Shown here: piece by piece, positions 29,342-36,826 of the stretch
How the letters are laid out: the number at the start of each line of letters is the position of its first letter
How positions within the stretch are numbered: the first letter of the stretch is position 1
Source of the DNA: Corynebacterium sp. Marseille-P4321
GTDB lineage: Bacteria; Actinomycetota; Actinomycetes; Mycobacteriales; Mycobacteriaceae
Assembly: GCF_903645305.1 (NCBI RefSeq)
Contig: NZ_CAHJXO010000002.1
Location: forward strand, 558,001-622,000
Length of the DNA: 64,000 nucleotides
Direction: 5' to 3'
Notes under the pieces: model-generated
The model's input: the letters and a program-made list of their open reading frames with translations, nothing else
The model's database searches: none
Told to the model about the DNA's origin: nothing
Program-made: the position numbers and the translations under genes

Positions 29342-29377
29342 AAGATGGGGCGCCTCCAACCGGAGACGCCCCATCTT
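29342..29377 (+). terminator. Rho-independent terminator after the DJ-1/PfpI gene
   Basis: A long stem AAGATGGGGCG..CTCC/GGAG..CGCCCCATCTT with loop AACC and one mismatched pair, directly after the stop codon. The symmetric A- and T-rich ends suit termination in both directions, so it may also insulate the host gene from the integrated element. Confidence 0.85.
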
Positions 29378-29389
29378 GCATCACATTTG

Positions 29390-29429
29390 GTAGCGGGGGC
29401 AGGATTCGAACCTACGACCTCTGGGTTAT
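29390..29429 (-). repeat. attL: displaced 3' part of tRNA-fMet
   Basis: This 40-bp segment repeats the 3' half of the tRNA-fMet gene at 39986-40025, from the anticodon loop (ATAA) to the acceptor end. The repeats differ at two positions only, 29401 and 29413, which pair with each other in the T-stem. Read on the minus strand the segment ends GCTACCA, so this displaced host end encodes the CCA. The uninterrupted identity nearest the crossover is 16 bp (29414-29429). It marks the left end of the element. Confidence 0.93.
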
Positions 29430-29504
29430 CGGATCACATTCGTGCCTATCAGGGGTTATCGGTAGATAACCTCGCATTTCATGGACTTAAACGATCATTG
29501 GGAA

Positions 29505-30752
29505 TCATTCAGAATCATTCAGAATCATGCCCCCCAGTGCACCGTCTAGTGCACCACCCGCAAGCGCCGACTGCATGGCCGAAACGTCGGTGAGGTCCGT
29601 GTAGTTTCGAGCGTTCATTGCTTCGGTGTGACCGAAGAAGGCGCTGCGGATCTCAGCGGGAACTCCGCGAGCGATCGCGCGGTTATTGAGTACCGTGCGC
29701 CAGGCGTGAGATCTCATGGCTGCAACAGTCTCGTCTTCAAGCCGGGAGCCGATATCCCGGTAGAGCGCCGCGCACGCTTTGACGGCATTATCCGTCCGCC
29801 AGTGCGAGTGCACATCCCCCGGCGCCGGGATAAGCGGATCACCGGGACCAATTGTTTCGATTCGCTCTCGCCAGAACTCTTCGCACCGAGGGTCCAGCAT
29901 TGGCGCCGTGCGCCCCCGGTGCGTTTTGGACTGTTCCGCCTGCACCGCTACCGCAAGTGAGTCCTGCGTGACAATTGCGTCCTCACGGGTAAGGGCGAGC
30001 GCTTCGCTAATACGCAGACCCGTACCAGCTTGGAGAATCGCTAGTGCCACCGTAACTTCGTGCTTCTTGATCGACGTGTGCCGCCTGTCTGTTCCCGGTG
30101 GGATCGGCCCCGAGGTATCGCGCTCTACAAGGTGATCAACCACTGCGTCGTACTGTGCATCTGTGAGCGCGTGAGACTGTGCGGGCTTGCTCCCCTTGCG
30201 CGTATCGCCAAGGTCAATGGATATACCCCTCAGCGGGTTGTGGTCGATAATGCCCTCGCGAATCAGCTGGTCAAGGACGTACTTACTTAACACTGTGCGT
30301 GCCTGTCGCGCAGACTCAGCACCGTGGTCACGGCCAATGTCCTGCAGCGCCTTTTCAAGAGTCCTAAACCGCACGGCATCGCCGATCGTTAGGCCATCTA
30401 GCTGCCGGCGCAGCTGCGATAGCGCCAGTTCATAGCGTTTCTTTGTGTTAGGCCTTAGGCGCGCTGCTTTCACGGCCGGTTCGCTCACTTCATCAATGAA
30501 GGCTGTAATACGTTTTGCCTTCGTCCAGCTACTCGTGGACGTGTTGAGATACTCGTCGATCAATTCTTTGGCCTTAGCCCGAAATTCGCCCTTCGTTGCC
30601 GCGCGAACATGTAATCGTTTGGGGCGCCCTTCCCAGTTCTTGACAGTGAAGAATGCGTCAAACGGTCCTCGCGTGAGTGTGTCAAGGACGCGCTCAACAG
30701 AATTTTCTCCCGGTTGAAGGGGTGCGCGTGATGCTTGCTGTTTCTTCGCCAT
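29505..30752 (-). CDS. Tyrosine-type site-specific integrase
   Basis: 415-aa phage-type recombinase that inserts and excises the element at tRNA-fMet. It has an N-terminal arm-binding and core-binding region, then a catalytic domain with Arg247 (GTGLRISEAL), His349 and Arg352 (SHAWRTVLNN), His375 (GHTEAMNARN) and the nucleophile Tyr384 (NYTDLT). All five catalytic positions are present, so it should be active. ATG 30752 is chosen; a TTG two codons upstream is possible. The gene ends 75 bp from attL and reads towards it. Confidence 0.95.
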   Translation of the reverse strand: MAKKQQASRAPLQPGENSVERVLDTLTRGPFDAFFTVKNWEGRPKRLHVRAATKGEFRAKAKELIDEYLNTSTSSWTKAKRITAFIDEVSEPAVKAARLRPNTKKRYELALSQLRRQLDGLTIGDAVRFRTLEKALQDIGRDHGAESARQARTVLSKYVLDQLIREGIIDHNPLRGISIDLGDTRKGSKPAQSHALTDAQYDAVVDHLVERDTSGPIPPGTDRRHTSIKKHEVTVALAILQAGTGLRISEALALTREDAIVTQDSLAVAVQAEQSKTHRGRTAPMLDPRCEEFWRERIETIGPGDPLIPAPGDVHSHWRTDNAVKACAALYRDIGSRLEDETVAAMRSHAWRTVLNNRAIARGVPAEIRSAFFGHTEAMNARNYTDLTDVSAMQSALAGGALDGALGGMILNDSE

Positions 30753-30808
30753 GCACAAAACTATAGCACCACTTTTGTATAGGTTCGAATATTGGTAAAC
30801 TGTTGGTC

Positions 30809-31198
30809 ATGAACACGCCACGACCTGCCTGCTGGGATTCCTCCGAACTAATGCAGCGCCGCCTCAGTGATGGGGCAACACCTCAGGAAGAGTGCGAGGC
30901 TGAGCGAGCCGCCCTCGCGCGTGAACTCAAGACGATCAACGCCCGCCTTAAGGAGCTGAGTGCTGACATCAGGGCGTCGCATGGTGATAGCGCGCTCGCT
31001 TCTGCCAAACGCGAACTCACGGCGTTAAAGAAGGGGCTGTCCGACCGGCTACGCGAGCTTGAATACGGCGAGTTGCCCGCGCCCGGCCTTCAACCCGGAG
31101 CAGCCCCGTCGGCCTACGCCGGCACTCACTGGGGCACATCGTCGGCGACTGATCTCCCCTTTGACGATCGGTTTCCACCCCTGTTCAAATGGTCCTGA
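30809..31198 (+). CDS. Hypothetical coiled-coil protein
   Basis: 129-aa protein divergent from the integrase. Residues ~25-90 are strongly helical and charged (Glu/Arg/Lys/Leu heptad pattern, AERAALARELKTINARLKEL), predicting a coiled coil; the C-terminus is Pro/Gly/Ala-rich and ends in an aromatic stretch (FPPLFKWS). Function unknown; small helical proteins of this kind near integrases can be regulators. ATG 30809 is taken as start, with a TTG two codons upstream as alternative. Confidence 0.6.
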   Translation: MNTPRPACWDSSELMQRRLSDGATPQEECEAERAALARELKTINARLKELSADIRASHGDSALASAKRELTALKKGLSDRLRELEYGELPAPGLQPGAAPSAYAGTHWGTSSATDLPFDDRFPPLFKWS

Positions 31199-31293
31199 AT
31201 GATCTAAAATGATCTTCAGCCTTCCGGGTATCGCCAGCGAGGTTCCGTCCTCGAAGTAAGTGGGTTAACGATTTAGAACCGGACATGAAGAAT

Positions 31294-31333
31294 AGCTCCT
31301 AAGCGCGAACTGCGCAGGCTGGGGCTGTTTTTC
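31294..31333 (+). terminator. Hairpin with T-tract, terminator or attenuator
   Basis: AGCTCC pairs with GGGGCT and an inner GCGC with GCGC (31294-31326), followed by GTTTTTCC. It lies about 20 nt before the HTH gene and about 95 nt after the coiled-coil gene, so it either ends that transcript or attenuates expression of the HTH and rep genes. Confidence 0.6.
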
Positions 31334-31352
31334 CACGTCTGGAGAACCCACT

Positions 31353-31559
31353 GTGAATATCCATGAAGATATTCCCCGCCTGTCCGTAAAGCCCTCAACC
31401 GCCGCTGAAATGCTCGGGCTGTCGCGCGGCACTCTCGCTAATTGGCGAGCGGAAGGTCGCGGCCCCCGCTACGTCAAACTCGGCAAGGACGTCCTCTATC
31501 GCGTCAGTGATATTGAGTCTTGGCTCGACGCACAGCCCACGATCGGTGGTGCTGCGTAG
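31353..31559 (+). CDS. AlpA/excisionase-like HTH protein
   Basis: 68-aa DNA-binding protein with a winged HTH of the MerR/excisionase type (HTH_17): SVKPSTAAEMLGLSRGTLAN is the HTH and YRVSDIESWLDAQ the wing and closing helix. In integrated elements such proteins act as excisionase or activate replication genes. The GTG start at 31353 has GGAG 8-9 nt upstream. It lies ahead of the rep gene on the same strand. Confidence 0.88.
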   Translation: MNIHEDIPRLSVKPSTAAEMLGLSRGTLANWRAEGRGPRYVKLGKDVLYRVSDIESWLDAQPTIGGAA

Positions 31560-31944
31560 TCATGCTGAAAATGAAAAACCCCGCTGCGGCAACAGCGGAG
31601 CTACATAAGGACAACTTCGTTGTCAAGCCTACGCGAAATGACGTTGAGCCACAATCGATAAATTCGCAACTAAAACAACCGCGCGCCAGATTTCGGCTCG
31701 GCAAAAAACTTTTCTCAGAACTACCGTTGTTTTGTCGTTCTTCAAACTTCTTTTCGAAGGTTCGGCGATCAAAAAACATCTCTGAGCTGCGAACGCGCGC
31801 GCGGGACCTTGGGCTTGTGTCCCGCGCCCTCGCAACTGTCGATTTTGTCGATTTTGCCGCAACAGTGCAGGTAGGGCGCTCAGCGAAGAAAACAACAGAA
31901 ACTGTCGTTTTTGGCGGATTCCGTTGCTGCGAAGGGGGTGCAGC
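31560..31944 (+). other. Gap before rep with iteron-like repeats; possible replication origin
   Basis: 385 bases without a convincing gene. Three copies of GTCG(A/T)TTTTG occur at 31838-31847, 31847-31856 and 31904-31913, two of them preceded by AACT, just upstream of the rep start. This suits an origin or autoregulatory site for Rep. A frame at 31562-31972 (136 codons) is open through the gap, but it lacks a clear ribosome-binding site, overlaps rep and has no recognisable domain; I regard it as doubtful. Confidence 0.45.
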
Positions 31945-34158
31945 GTGCGAAATTTCCCAAAAAGTGTCGTAACTCACACGAAGCTAGCGCTGCCACCGGG
32001 CAAATCAGCAGAGTCCGCAGAGTTCGCAAAATTGCACGAAAATCTGCAGCTGCTTGGACGTGTAGGAACCGACGACTGCCCGTACAAGGAAGGCGGAAAA
32101 CTCGCCTACGCAGAGAAATTGCAAGGCCGTTGCTTCACCATCATGCAGTACACGCATTACAACGGCGTAGAGATCTTCTCGTTAGAGCAGGTACAGCGCG
32201 CCTGCGCCAAAAAGGGCATGACGCTCTGGGCCTACATCGTGCACGACGCTGACACCTGTTCGGAAGAAGACATTGCTAACGGCCATGCACCAGAAGGCGC
32301 GCAGGTCGGTGATCTGAAGCCCGCTCATGTTCACATCGTTGTTCTCCGTAAATCCCAGGCAACGTTAGCGAGCATTGCCCGCGCTTTTGGTGTGCCGCCT
32401 CAGAATGTCGATGTTAAGTCGGTTAAGGCGTACCCCTATCTCTGCGAATACCTCACACATGAACACCCTGACCAAGAGGACAAGGGTAAGCACCTCTACG
32501 ACCGCGACGAAGTCGCATCGAATGACCCGGATATTTGGGCCAAGGTCGACAAGCTCAAAGACCGTCGCAAGCAGCAGGTGGCCAGCCTGACCGATCTGTT
32601 CGTGGCTGTTTCGAACGGTGAGATGACCCCGGACGACGTCCGCCGCGACTATCGGGAAATCTACGTGCAGCCGAAGGTCTTGACGCAACTCAAGAAATTG
32701 CGTGCAGACTATCTGCGGCATCGGCCGCTACCGTCGCGCGTCGTCAATGTGCTTATCACTGGCAAGGGTGGTTCAGGTAAGGACCTAATCGCTTTCGCGA
32801 TTGCCCATGCGCTTGAGATATTGGCGTTCAAGACGAAATCGGACGGCGTCGTTTTTGAAGGTTACGACGGTCAGCGGTGCGTGATTTGGGGTGACATTCG
32901 CCCAGTGTCACTCATTCACGCCTTGGGGCACCCCGGTGCGGTGTATAACGCCCTCTCGCCTTATCCGCAGGAAGAAGATCGCGTAGAAGTCAACATCAAA
33001 TACGCCAGCGCACCGCTCGCCCCGGAGCTGAACATCCTCACTTGCGAAAACGAACCTGATGATTTTCTTTCCGCCCTTGCAGGTGAGTTTGTAAACAGCC
33101 AGGGGCGCAAGCACAAGGCGGAAGGCAAAGAGCAGGCGTATCGCCGTTTTCCGATCGTTCTCGTCGTAGAAAAGGGACGATTCACGGTACTCCTGAACAA
33201 GGGGTATCTCGAAGGCACCCGCGATTACTTCGAGTACATCACGCTCGGTACATTCTTCCAGGACTTGGAAGGGCTGCTCCGCCGAGCGAAGAACATCGCA
33301 GACCCGGACGAGCGTGCCACGACGATCAAGCAGATCGAAGCGCAGACCGTCGCGCCGGTTGTGGAAATCATCAAGCAAATTCTCGACGGCGATCCGAACG
33401 CGCCGACGGAGGATGCAGAGACGCTACTTGCTGATTTCGCTCATGTAGGTAAGCCGGTCGCCGCGCAGACCACGCGGATTAACCCGCCGCCGATGGACTT
33501 CACCAACGCAGGTTCAAAGGAGAGCGAGTATTTTTCGCCGACGGATTTTCTTTGCACGGCAATTTGCGCGAACCCCGCCGCGCCGCCTCGCGCGTGGCTG
33601 CTCGACGGCACGGAGAACACCCAGCAACATCGTATTTTGCAGGTGCAGAATCTCGATGGCACGTATACGAACTACTCCGCGTCGCTGGCCTACAGCATTA
33701 TCGGCCACACAACGCGTACTACAGGCGCGCTAGACGCGTCTCCGGCCTCGGTACATACGGCGGTATCAAATGACGTACTCGTCACCGGAGAACCAGCCGA
33801 TTCGCGACAATTATGTGTCACCAGCAACGGCAGAATCTACATCTGGCGCAGGGCCGGCACCGACGACGACAAAGACCGCAAGAATCTCGAAGTACGGGTA
33901 TCTGCCAACGATCGCGTCATTCTCCGCATCGTCAGCGAAAGCACCGATGCGTACCCGGCGGGCGAGCCGCAACGTTTGCAGCGCTACAGCGCCGTACTTG
34001 CTAACAGCGCCGTACGGGTCAGTCTCGAACAGAACGTAATCAACGCCGATCAAGCAGTAGAAGTCATCAACCGGGGTACTTGGGCCACCGGCGCAGTAAC
34101 CGACGACGAACTGCAACGCATCATCGCCGCGATCAGCGCAGGCGGTGATGTGTCATGA
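31945..34158 (+). CDS. Replication initiator: HUH endonuclease plus SF3-like helicase
   Basis: 737-aa Rep. The N-terminal part has the HUH motif in KPAHVHIVVL (residues ~126-135) and the nicking tyrosine in YPYLCEYLTH (~163-172), as in Rep_2/pMV158-type and CRESS-type initiators. Next comes a helicase with Walker A LITGKGGSGKD (~271-281), Walker B CVIWGDIRP (~312-320), a sensor-Asn segment ELNILTCENEP and a paired-arginine YRRFPIVLVV. This HUH-SF3 order is that of CRESS-DNA virus Reps and related bacterial plasmid Reps. About 230 further residues at the C-terminus match nothing I recognise. GTG 31945 has GAAGGGGG 6-7 nt upstream. Confidence 0.88.
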   Translation: MRNFPKSVVTHTKLALPPGKSAESAEFAKLHENLQLLGRVGTDDCPYKEGGKLAYAEKLQGRCFTIMQYTHYNGVEIFSLEQVQRACAKKGMTLWAYIVHDADTCSEEDIANGHAPEGAQVGDLKPAHVHIVVLRKSQATLASIARAFGVPPQNVDVKSVKAYPYLCEYLTHEHPDQEDKGKHLYDRDEVASNDPDIWAKVDKLKDRRKQQVASLTDLFVAVSNGEMTPDDVRRDYREIYVQPKVLTQLKKLRADYLRHRPLPSRVVNVLITGKGGSGKDLIAFAIAHALEILAFKTKSDGVVFEGYDGQRCVIWGDIRPVSLIHALGHPGAVYNALSPYPQEEDRVEVNIKYASAPLAPELNILTCENEPDDFLSALAGEFVNSQGRKHKAEGKEQAYRRFPIVLVVEKGRFTVLLNKGYLEGTRDYFEYITLGTFFQDLEGLLRRAKNIADPDERATTIKQIEAQTVAPVVEIIKQILDGDPNAPTEDAETLLADFAHVGKPVAAQTTRINPPPMDFTNAGSKESEYFSPTDFLCTAICANPAAPPRAWLLDGTENTQQHRILQVQNLDGTYTNYSASLAYSIIGHTTRTTGALDASPASVHTAVSNDVLVTGEPADSRQLCVTSNGRIYIWRRAGTDDDKDRKNLEVRVSANDRVILRIVSESTDAYPAGEPQRLQRYSAVLANSAVRVSLEQNVINADQAVEVINRGTWATGAVTDDELQRIIAAISAGGDVS

Positions 34159-34190
34159 GTCGTTTCGAGCGCCAACGCGCGCCCCCTGGT

Positions 34191-34218
34191 GCAACACGCG
34201 CGCCTGCGCGCGTGTTGC
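34191..34218. other. Perfect 12-bp hairpin downstream of rep
   Basis: GCAACACGCGCG and CGCGCGTGTTGC form a perfect 12-bp stem with a CCTG loop, 33 nt after the rep stop. No T-tract follows on either strand, so it is not a normal Rho-independent terminator. A single-strand origin, an mRNA-processing hairpin or a protein site are all possible. Confidence 0.6.
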
Positions 34219-34260
34219 CCATCACGTCAATATCAGAAATTGAAAGGACTCAACCCCCTC

Positions 34261-34572
34261 ATGTCTGTCAAGACAAACCAGATCGAAAAAGCCGCAGCCC
34301 GTATGCGGAAGATTCAAGAAGAGAAGCGCCGCGCAGCGGAGCAAGAGCGCGAACAAAAAGCGGAGATGAACCGTCTCTGCGGCGAAGCGTTTCGCGATGC
34401 TGCCACCGGCGGCAAAAAGTACGGCGACTTTCTGAATAAGACAGTCGTGGAACTTGCCGCGCATCTTGGCATTATCGACCCGCTCGATGAAGCCGAAGAT
34501 GACGGCCCGGACGACGACGGTGCGTATGCGCCGGAGGCCGATTACGGCGGCGCGACAGCGACGACGTACTAG
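34261..34572 (+). CDS. Small charged coiled-coil protein after rep
   Basis: 103-aa protein starting MSVKTNQIEKAAARMRKIQE. Residues ~10-40 are Lys/Arg/Glu-rich and helical; a middle segment YGDFLNKTVVELAAHLGIID is followed by a very acidic tail (EAEDDGPDDDG). Function unknown; it lies between rep and the candidate oriT, where accessory mobilization or copy-control genes are common. AAAGGA lies 13 nt before ATG 34261. An overlapping frame from ATG 34155, coupled to the rep stop by ATGA, is less likely because it turns into a basic low-complexity read. Confidence 0.6.
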   Translation: MSVKTNQIEKAAARMRKIQEEKRRAAEQEREQKAEMNRLCGEAFRDAATGGKKYGDFLNKTVVELAAHLGIIDPLDEAEDDGPDDDGAYAPEADYGGATATTY

Positions 34573-34647
34573 CCGGGGTCAAGGGGGCGGCCAGCCCCTT
34601 GCAAGCTCCCCCAGTGCCGCGGAGCGGTGCTGAAGGGGATGCTTGCC

Positions 34648-34744
34648 ACTTACTTGCCACGCCGTCTTTGACGATTACCAGTGCCCGACGACAACGAAGT
34701 TTCGGCGGGACGGTAATCGCTCAACGCGTGCGGGGTAAGTAAGT
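34648..34744. other. Candidate origin of transfer (nested inverted repeats)
   Basis: In the 237-bp gap before mobC two nested inverted repeats occur: ACTTACTT (34648-34655) with AAGTAAGT (34737-34744), and CGATTACC (34672-34679) with GGTAATCG (34712-34719), the latter extended by CCCG/CGGG at 34684-34687 and 34706-34709. Direct CTTGCCAC repeats lie at the left end. Position directly upstream of mobC and relaxase genes is typical for oriT; the nick site itself cannot be named. Confidence 0.5.
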
Positions 34745-34809
34745 CACGGCTAGATCGCGCCAGCGGTGTAGCCGCCTCGCCGCGTAGCGGCAATACGAAG
34801 AGTTACAAA

Positions 34810-35223
34810 GTGAAAGCAGATGAAATCATGACTGGACAGAATCTAGACGCATTGCGACTAACGTGTCGCTTCGATGCAGAACGCGCCGATTACTTACGTG
34901 CATTGGCCGACAGAATGGAATTGCCGACGGCGGAAGTTGTGCGCCTAGCGCTCGACTCGTTGACAGGGCGCGTGCCGCCGTCAGTGTTTGAAGAGTTACG
35001 AGAACTGCCGCCGGAGACGCGTCAGGAACTCGCGTGGCTTACACAAGAAGTCAACCGCATCGGAACGAATGTGAATCAGCTCGTGCGTGCCGCGAACGCG
35101 CTCACGGCTGAACTGCTGATTGACGGCTACGACCCCGATCCTTTCGAAATTGAGATAGCACTCGCGTGTGTGAACGACGAATTGCGCTTACTCGAAAAGC
35201 GGGTGAGTGACACATGTCGGTAG
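34810..35223 (+). CDS. MobC-like mobilization accessory protein
   Basis: 137-aa protein that should bind oriT and help the relaxase form the relaxosome. The N-terminal part looks like a ribbon-helix-helix DNA-binding domain (LRLTCRFDAERADYLRALAD); residues ~82-96 (NRIGTNVNQLVRAAN) are the conserved MobC motif. GTG 34810 is taken as start, with ATG 34828 as alternative. Its stop overlaps the relaxase start by 10 nt. Confidence 0.85.
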   Translation: MKADEIMTGQNLDALRLTCRFDAERADYLRALADRMELPTAEVVRLALDSLTGRVPPSVFEELRELPPETRQELAWLTQEVNRIGTNVNQLVRAANALTAELLIDGYDPDPFEIEIALACVNDELRLLEKRVSDTCR

Positions 35224-35386
35224 TGAAAATTCATCGAACGAAAAGTGTCGGCGCTGCGACTGTGTACGCGGTGTACGGCACGTACGAGAACATGCGCAAC
35301 GACGATGTGCGCGCGGCGGCGTACTCGGTCGTCAGCGCGACACCGAACGCTACGCCGATGCAATTCGTCAGAGATACTGTTACTGA
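35214..35386 (+). pseudogene. Relaxase, 5' fragment (cut by the IS)
   Basis: The first 57-58 codons of a MobP/VirD2-type relaxase: MSVVKIHRTKSVGAATVYAV and the following GTYENMRNDD. It contains the N-terminal tyrosines (YAVYGTYEN), one of which is the likely DNA nucleophile. Coding continues into the IS, giving a stop at about 35418-35420, so only a truncated peptide could be made. Removing the IS and one copy of its 8-bp duplication rejoins the frame exactly with the fragment at 36827-38395, giving 577 codons. Confidence 0.9.
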
Positions 35387-36826
35387 GAGGGTGTCAGGAA
35401 GTTTGTGTGTGAGGCTCTGATCTGAAGGAGTTTCACCGATAATGACTACGGTGTCACCGAAGAAAGGCCATGACCCGGCGAGGGTCAACGAGATCAGCGA
35501 GAAGCTGATGGATAACCCCGAGCTCGCAAAGCTCATCGGGGAGCTGTCTACCTCCACCGACGACGCCAGTGAGCTGGTCAAGGGGCTTTTGCAGGCGTCG
35601 ATCAACGCCGGCCTGCAGGCGGAGATGGATGCCCATTTGGGCTACGAACACTCCGACCGCAAAGCGAAAGCCCAGGTAACAGATTCTGGTGGCGGCAACC
35701 ACCGCAACGGGTCGTACACCAAGACCGTCGATTCCGGCTACGGCCCAATCGAAGTGACCATGCCGAGAGACCGGGCGGGAACGTTTCGCCCGCAGATGGT
35801 GCCCAAAGGCGCGCGCAGGCTCACTGAACTCGATGACATGATCATCTCGCTGTACGCCGGCGGGATGACGGTGCGTGATATCCAGCACCACCTTGCAACC
35901 ACCCTGGGTGTGGATATGAGCCCGGATACCATCAGTACGATCCCCGACGCGGTACTCGATGAGGTGATGCTGTGGCAACACCGCCAGTTGGACGAGTTTT
36001 ACCCCGTGATCTTCCTCGACGCGCTGCGCGTGAAAATCCGTGATGGCCACCGCGTGGTCAACAAGTCTTGCTACATGGCTGTCGGTGTGGACATGGACGG
36101 CATCAAGCACATCCTGGGATTGTGGATCGCCGATAACGAAGGTGCCGCATTTTGGGCATCAGTCTGCGCGGATCTGGCCAACCGTGGCGTCCAGGACGTG
36201 TTCATCGTGTGCTGCGACGGGCTTAAGGGTTTGCCCGATGCGGTGGAAGCGACCTGGCCGAATTCGATGGTGCAGACCTGCATCGTGCACCTGATTCGAG
36301 CTGCGAACCGGTGGGTGTCGTATCAGGACCGCAAAGGTGTCTCCCGTGCGCTACGTGAGGTCTACACGGCCGCCAACGAGGACACCGCCCGTGCCGCCTT
36401 GGACGCGTTCGAAGCATCTGAGCTTGGGCGGCGCTACCCCCAGTCGGTGAAGGTGTGGCGCGACGCGTGGGATCGGTTTGTGCCGTTTCTGCAGTTCCCG
36501 CCGGCAGCCCGCCGGGTGCTCTACACCACGAATTCGATCGAATCACTGAACGCTGAACTGCGTAAAGCCACCCGCAACCGCGGGCAGTTCCCGAACGACA
36601 CCGCGGCGTTGAAAACGCTGTGGCTGATGATCTGCAACATCGAGGACAAGCGCGCTGCCCAGCGGGCGAAGAAGGCGAAGCGGGATATCGAATGCAACGG
36701 CTATATTGAAGGGGCGAAAGCCATAGGCTGGAAACAAGCCATCAACCAACTAGCCGTGGCCTACCCAGACCGATTCGCGGACTACTTGTAAACCAAGCCC
36801 CCGCACACAAAGAATCGGACACCCTC
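35387..36826 (+). mobile_element. IS256-family insertion sequence
   Basis: 1440-bp element with imperfect terminal inverted repeats starting GAGGGTGTC at both ends and a shared TTTGTGTG at bases 17-24. It is flanked by a perfect 8-bp target duplication GTTACTGA (35379-35386 and 36827-36834). One transposase gene fills it. The undamaged ends, intact transposase and precise duplication suggest a recent insertion. Confidence 0.95.
35442..36791 (+). CDS. IS256-family transposase
   Basis: 449-aa DDE transposase. The catalytic residues are Asp193 (FLDALRVKI), Asp259 (CCDGLKGLPDA) and Glu367 (TTNSIESLNAELRK), in the arrangement usual for IS256/Mutator-type enzymes; the C/D-x2-H motif appears as TCIVHLIR. 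The N-terminal LLQASINAGLQAEMDAHLGY is a conserved family segment. The frame is complete, so the enzyme is probably functional. It opens at ATG 35442, with AAGGAG upstream. Confidence 0.97.
   Translation: MTTVSPKKGHDPARVNEISEKLMDNPELAKLIGELSTSTDDASELVKGLLQASINAGLQAEMDAHLGYEHSDRKAKAQVTDSGGGNHRNGSYTKTVDSGYGPIEVTMPRDRAGTFRPQMVPKGARRLTELDDMIISLYAGGMTVRDIQHHLATTLGVDMSPDTISTIPDAVLDEVMLWQHRQLDEFYPVIFLDALRVKIRDGHRVVNKSCYMAVGVDMDGIKHILGLWIADNEGAAFWASVCADLANRGVQDVFIVCCDGLKGLPDAVEATWPNSMVQTCIVHLIRAANRWVSYQDRKGVSRALREVYTAANEDTARAALDAFEASELGRRYPQSVKVWRDAWDRFVPFLQFPPAARRVLYTTNSIESLNAELRKATRNRGQFPNDTAALKTLWLMICNIEDKRAAQRAKKAKRDIECNGYIEGAKAIGWKQAINQLAVAYPDRFADYL

Noticed and set aside
29342..29377. Long inverted repeat as an element end or oriT
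   Set aside because: It follows the DJ-1/PfpI stop directly, has terminator form, and lies outside attL, so it belongs to the host gene.
31562..31972. 136-codon frame between the HTH gene and rep
   Set aside because: No clear start signal or domain, overlaps rep, and the interval holds iteron-like repeats; kept only as a remark in the gap entry.
34155..34439. Frame overlapping the rep stop by ATGA
   Set aside because: Its second half is a basic low-complexity shadow of the better gene at 34261-34572.
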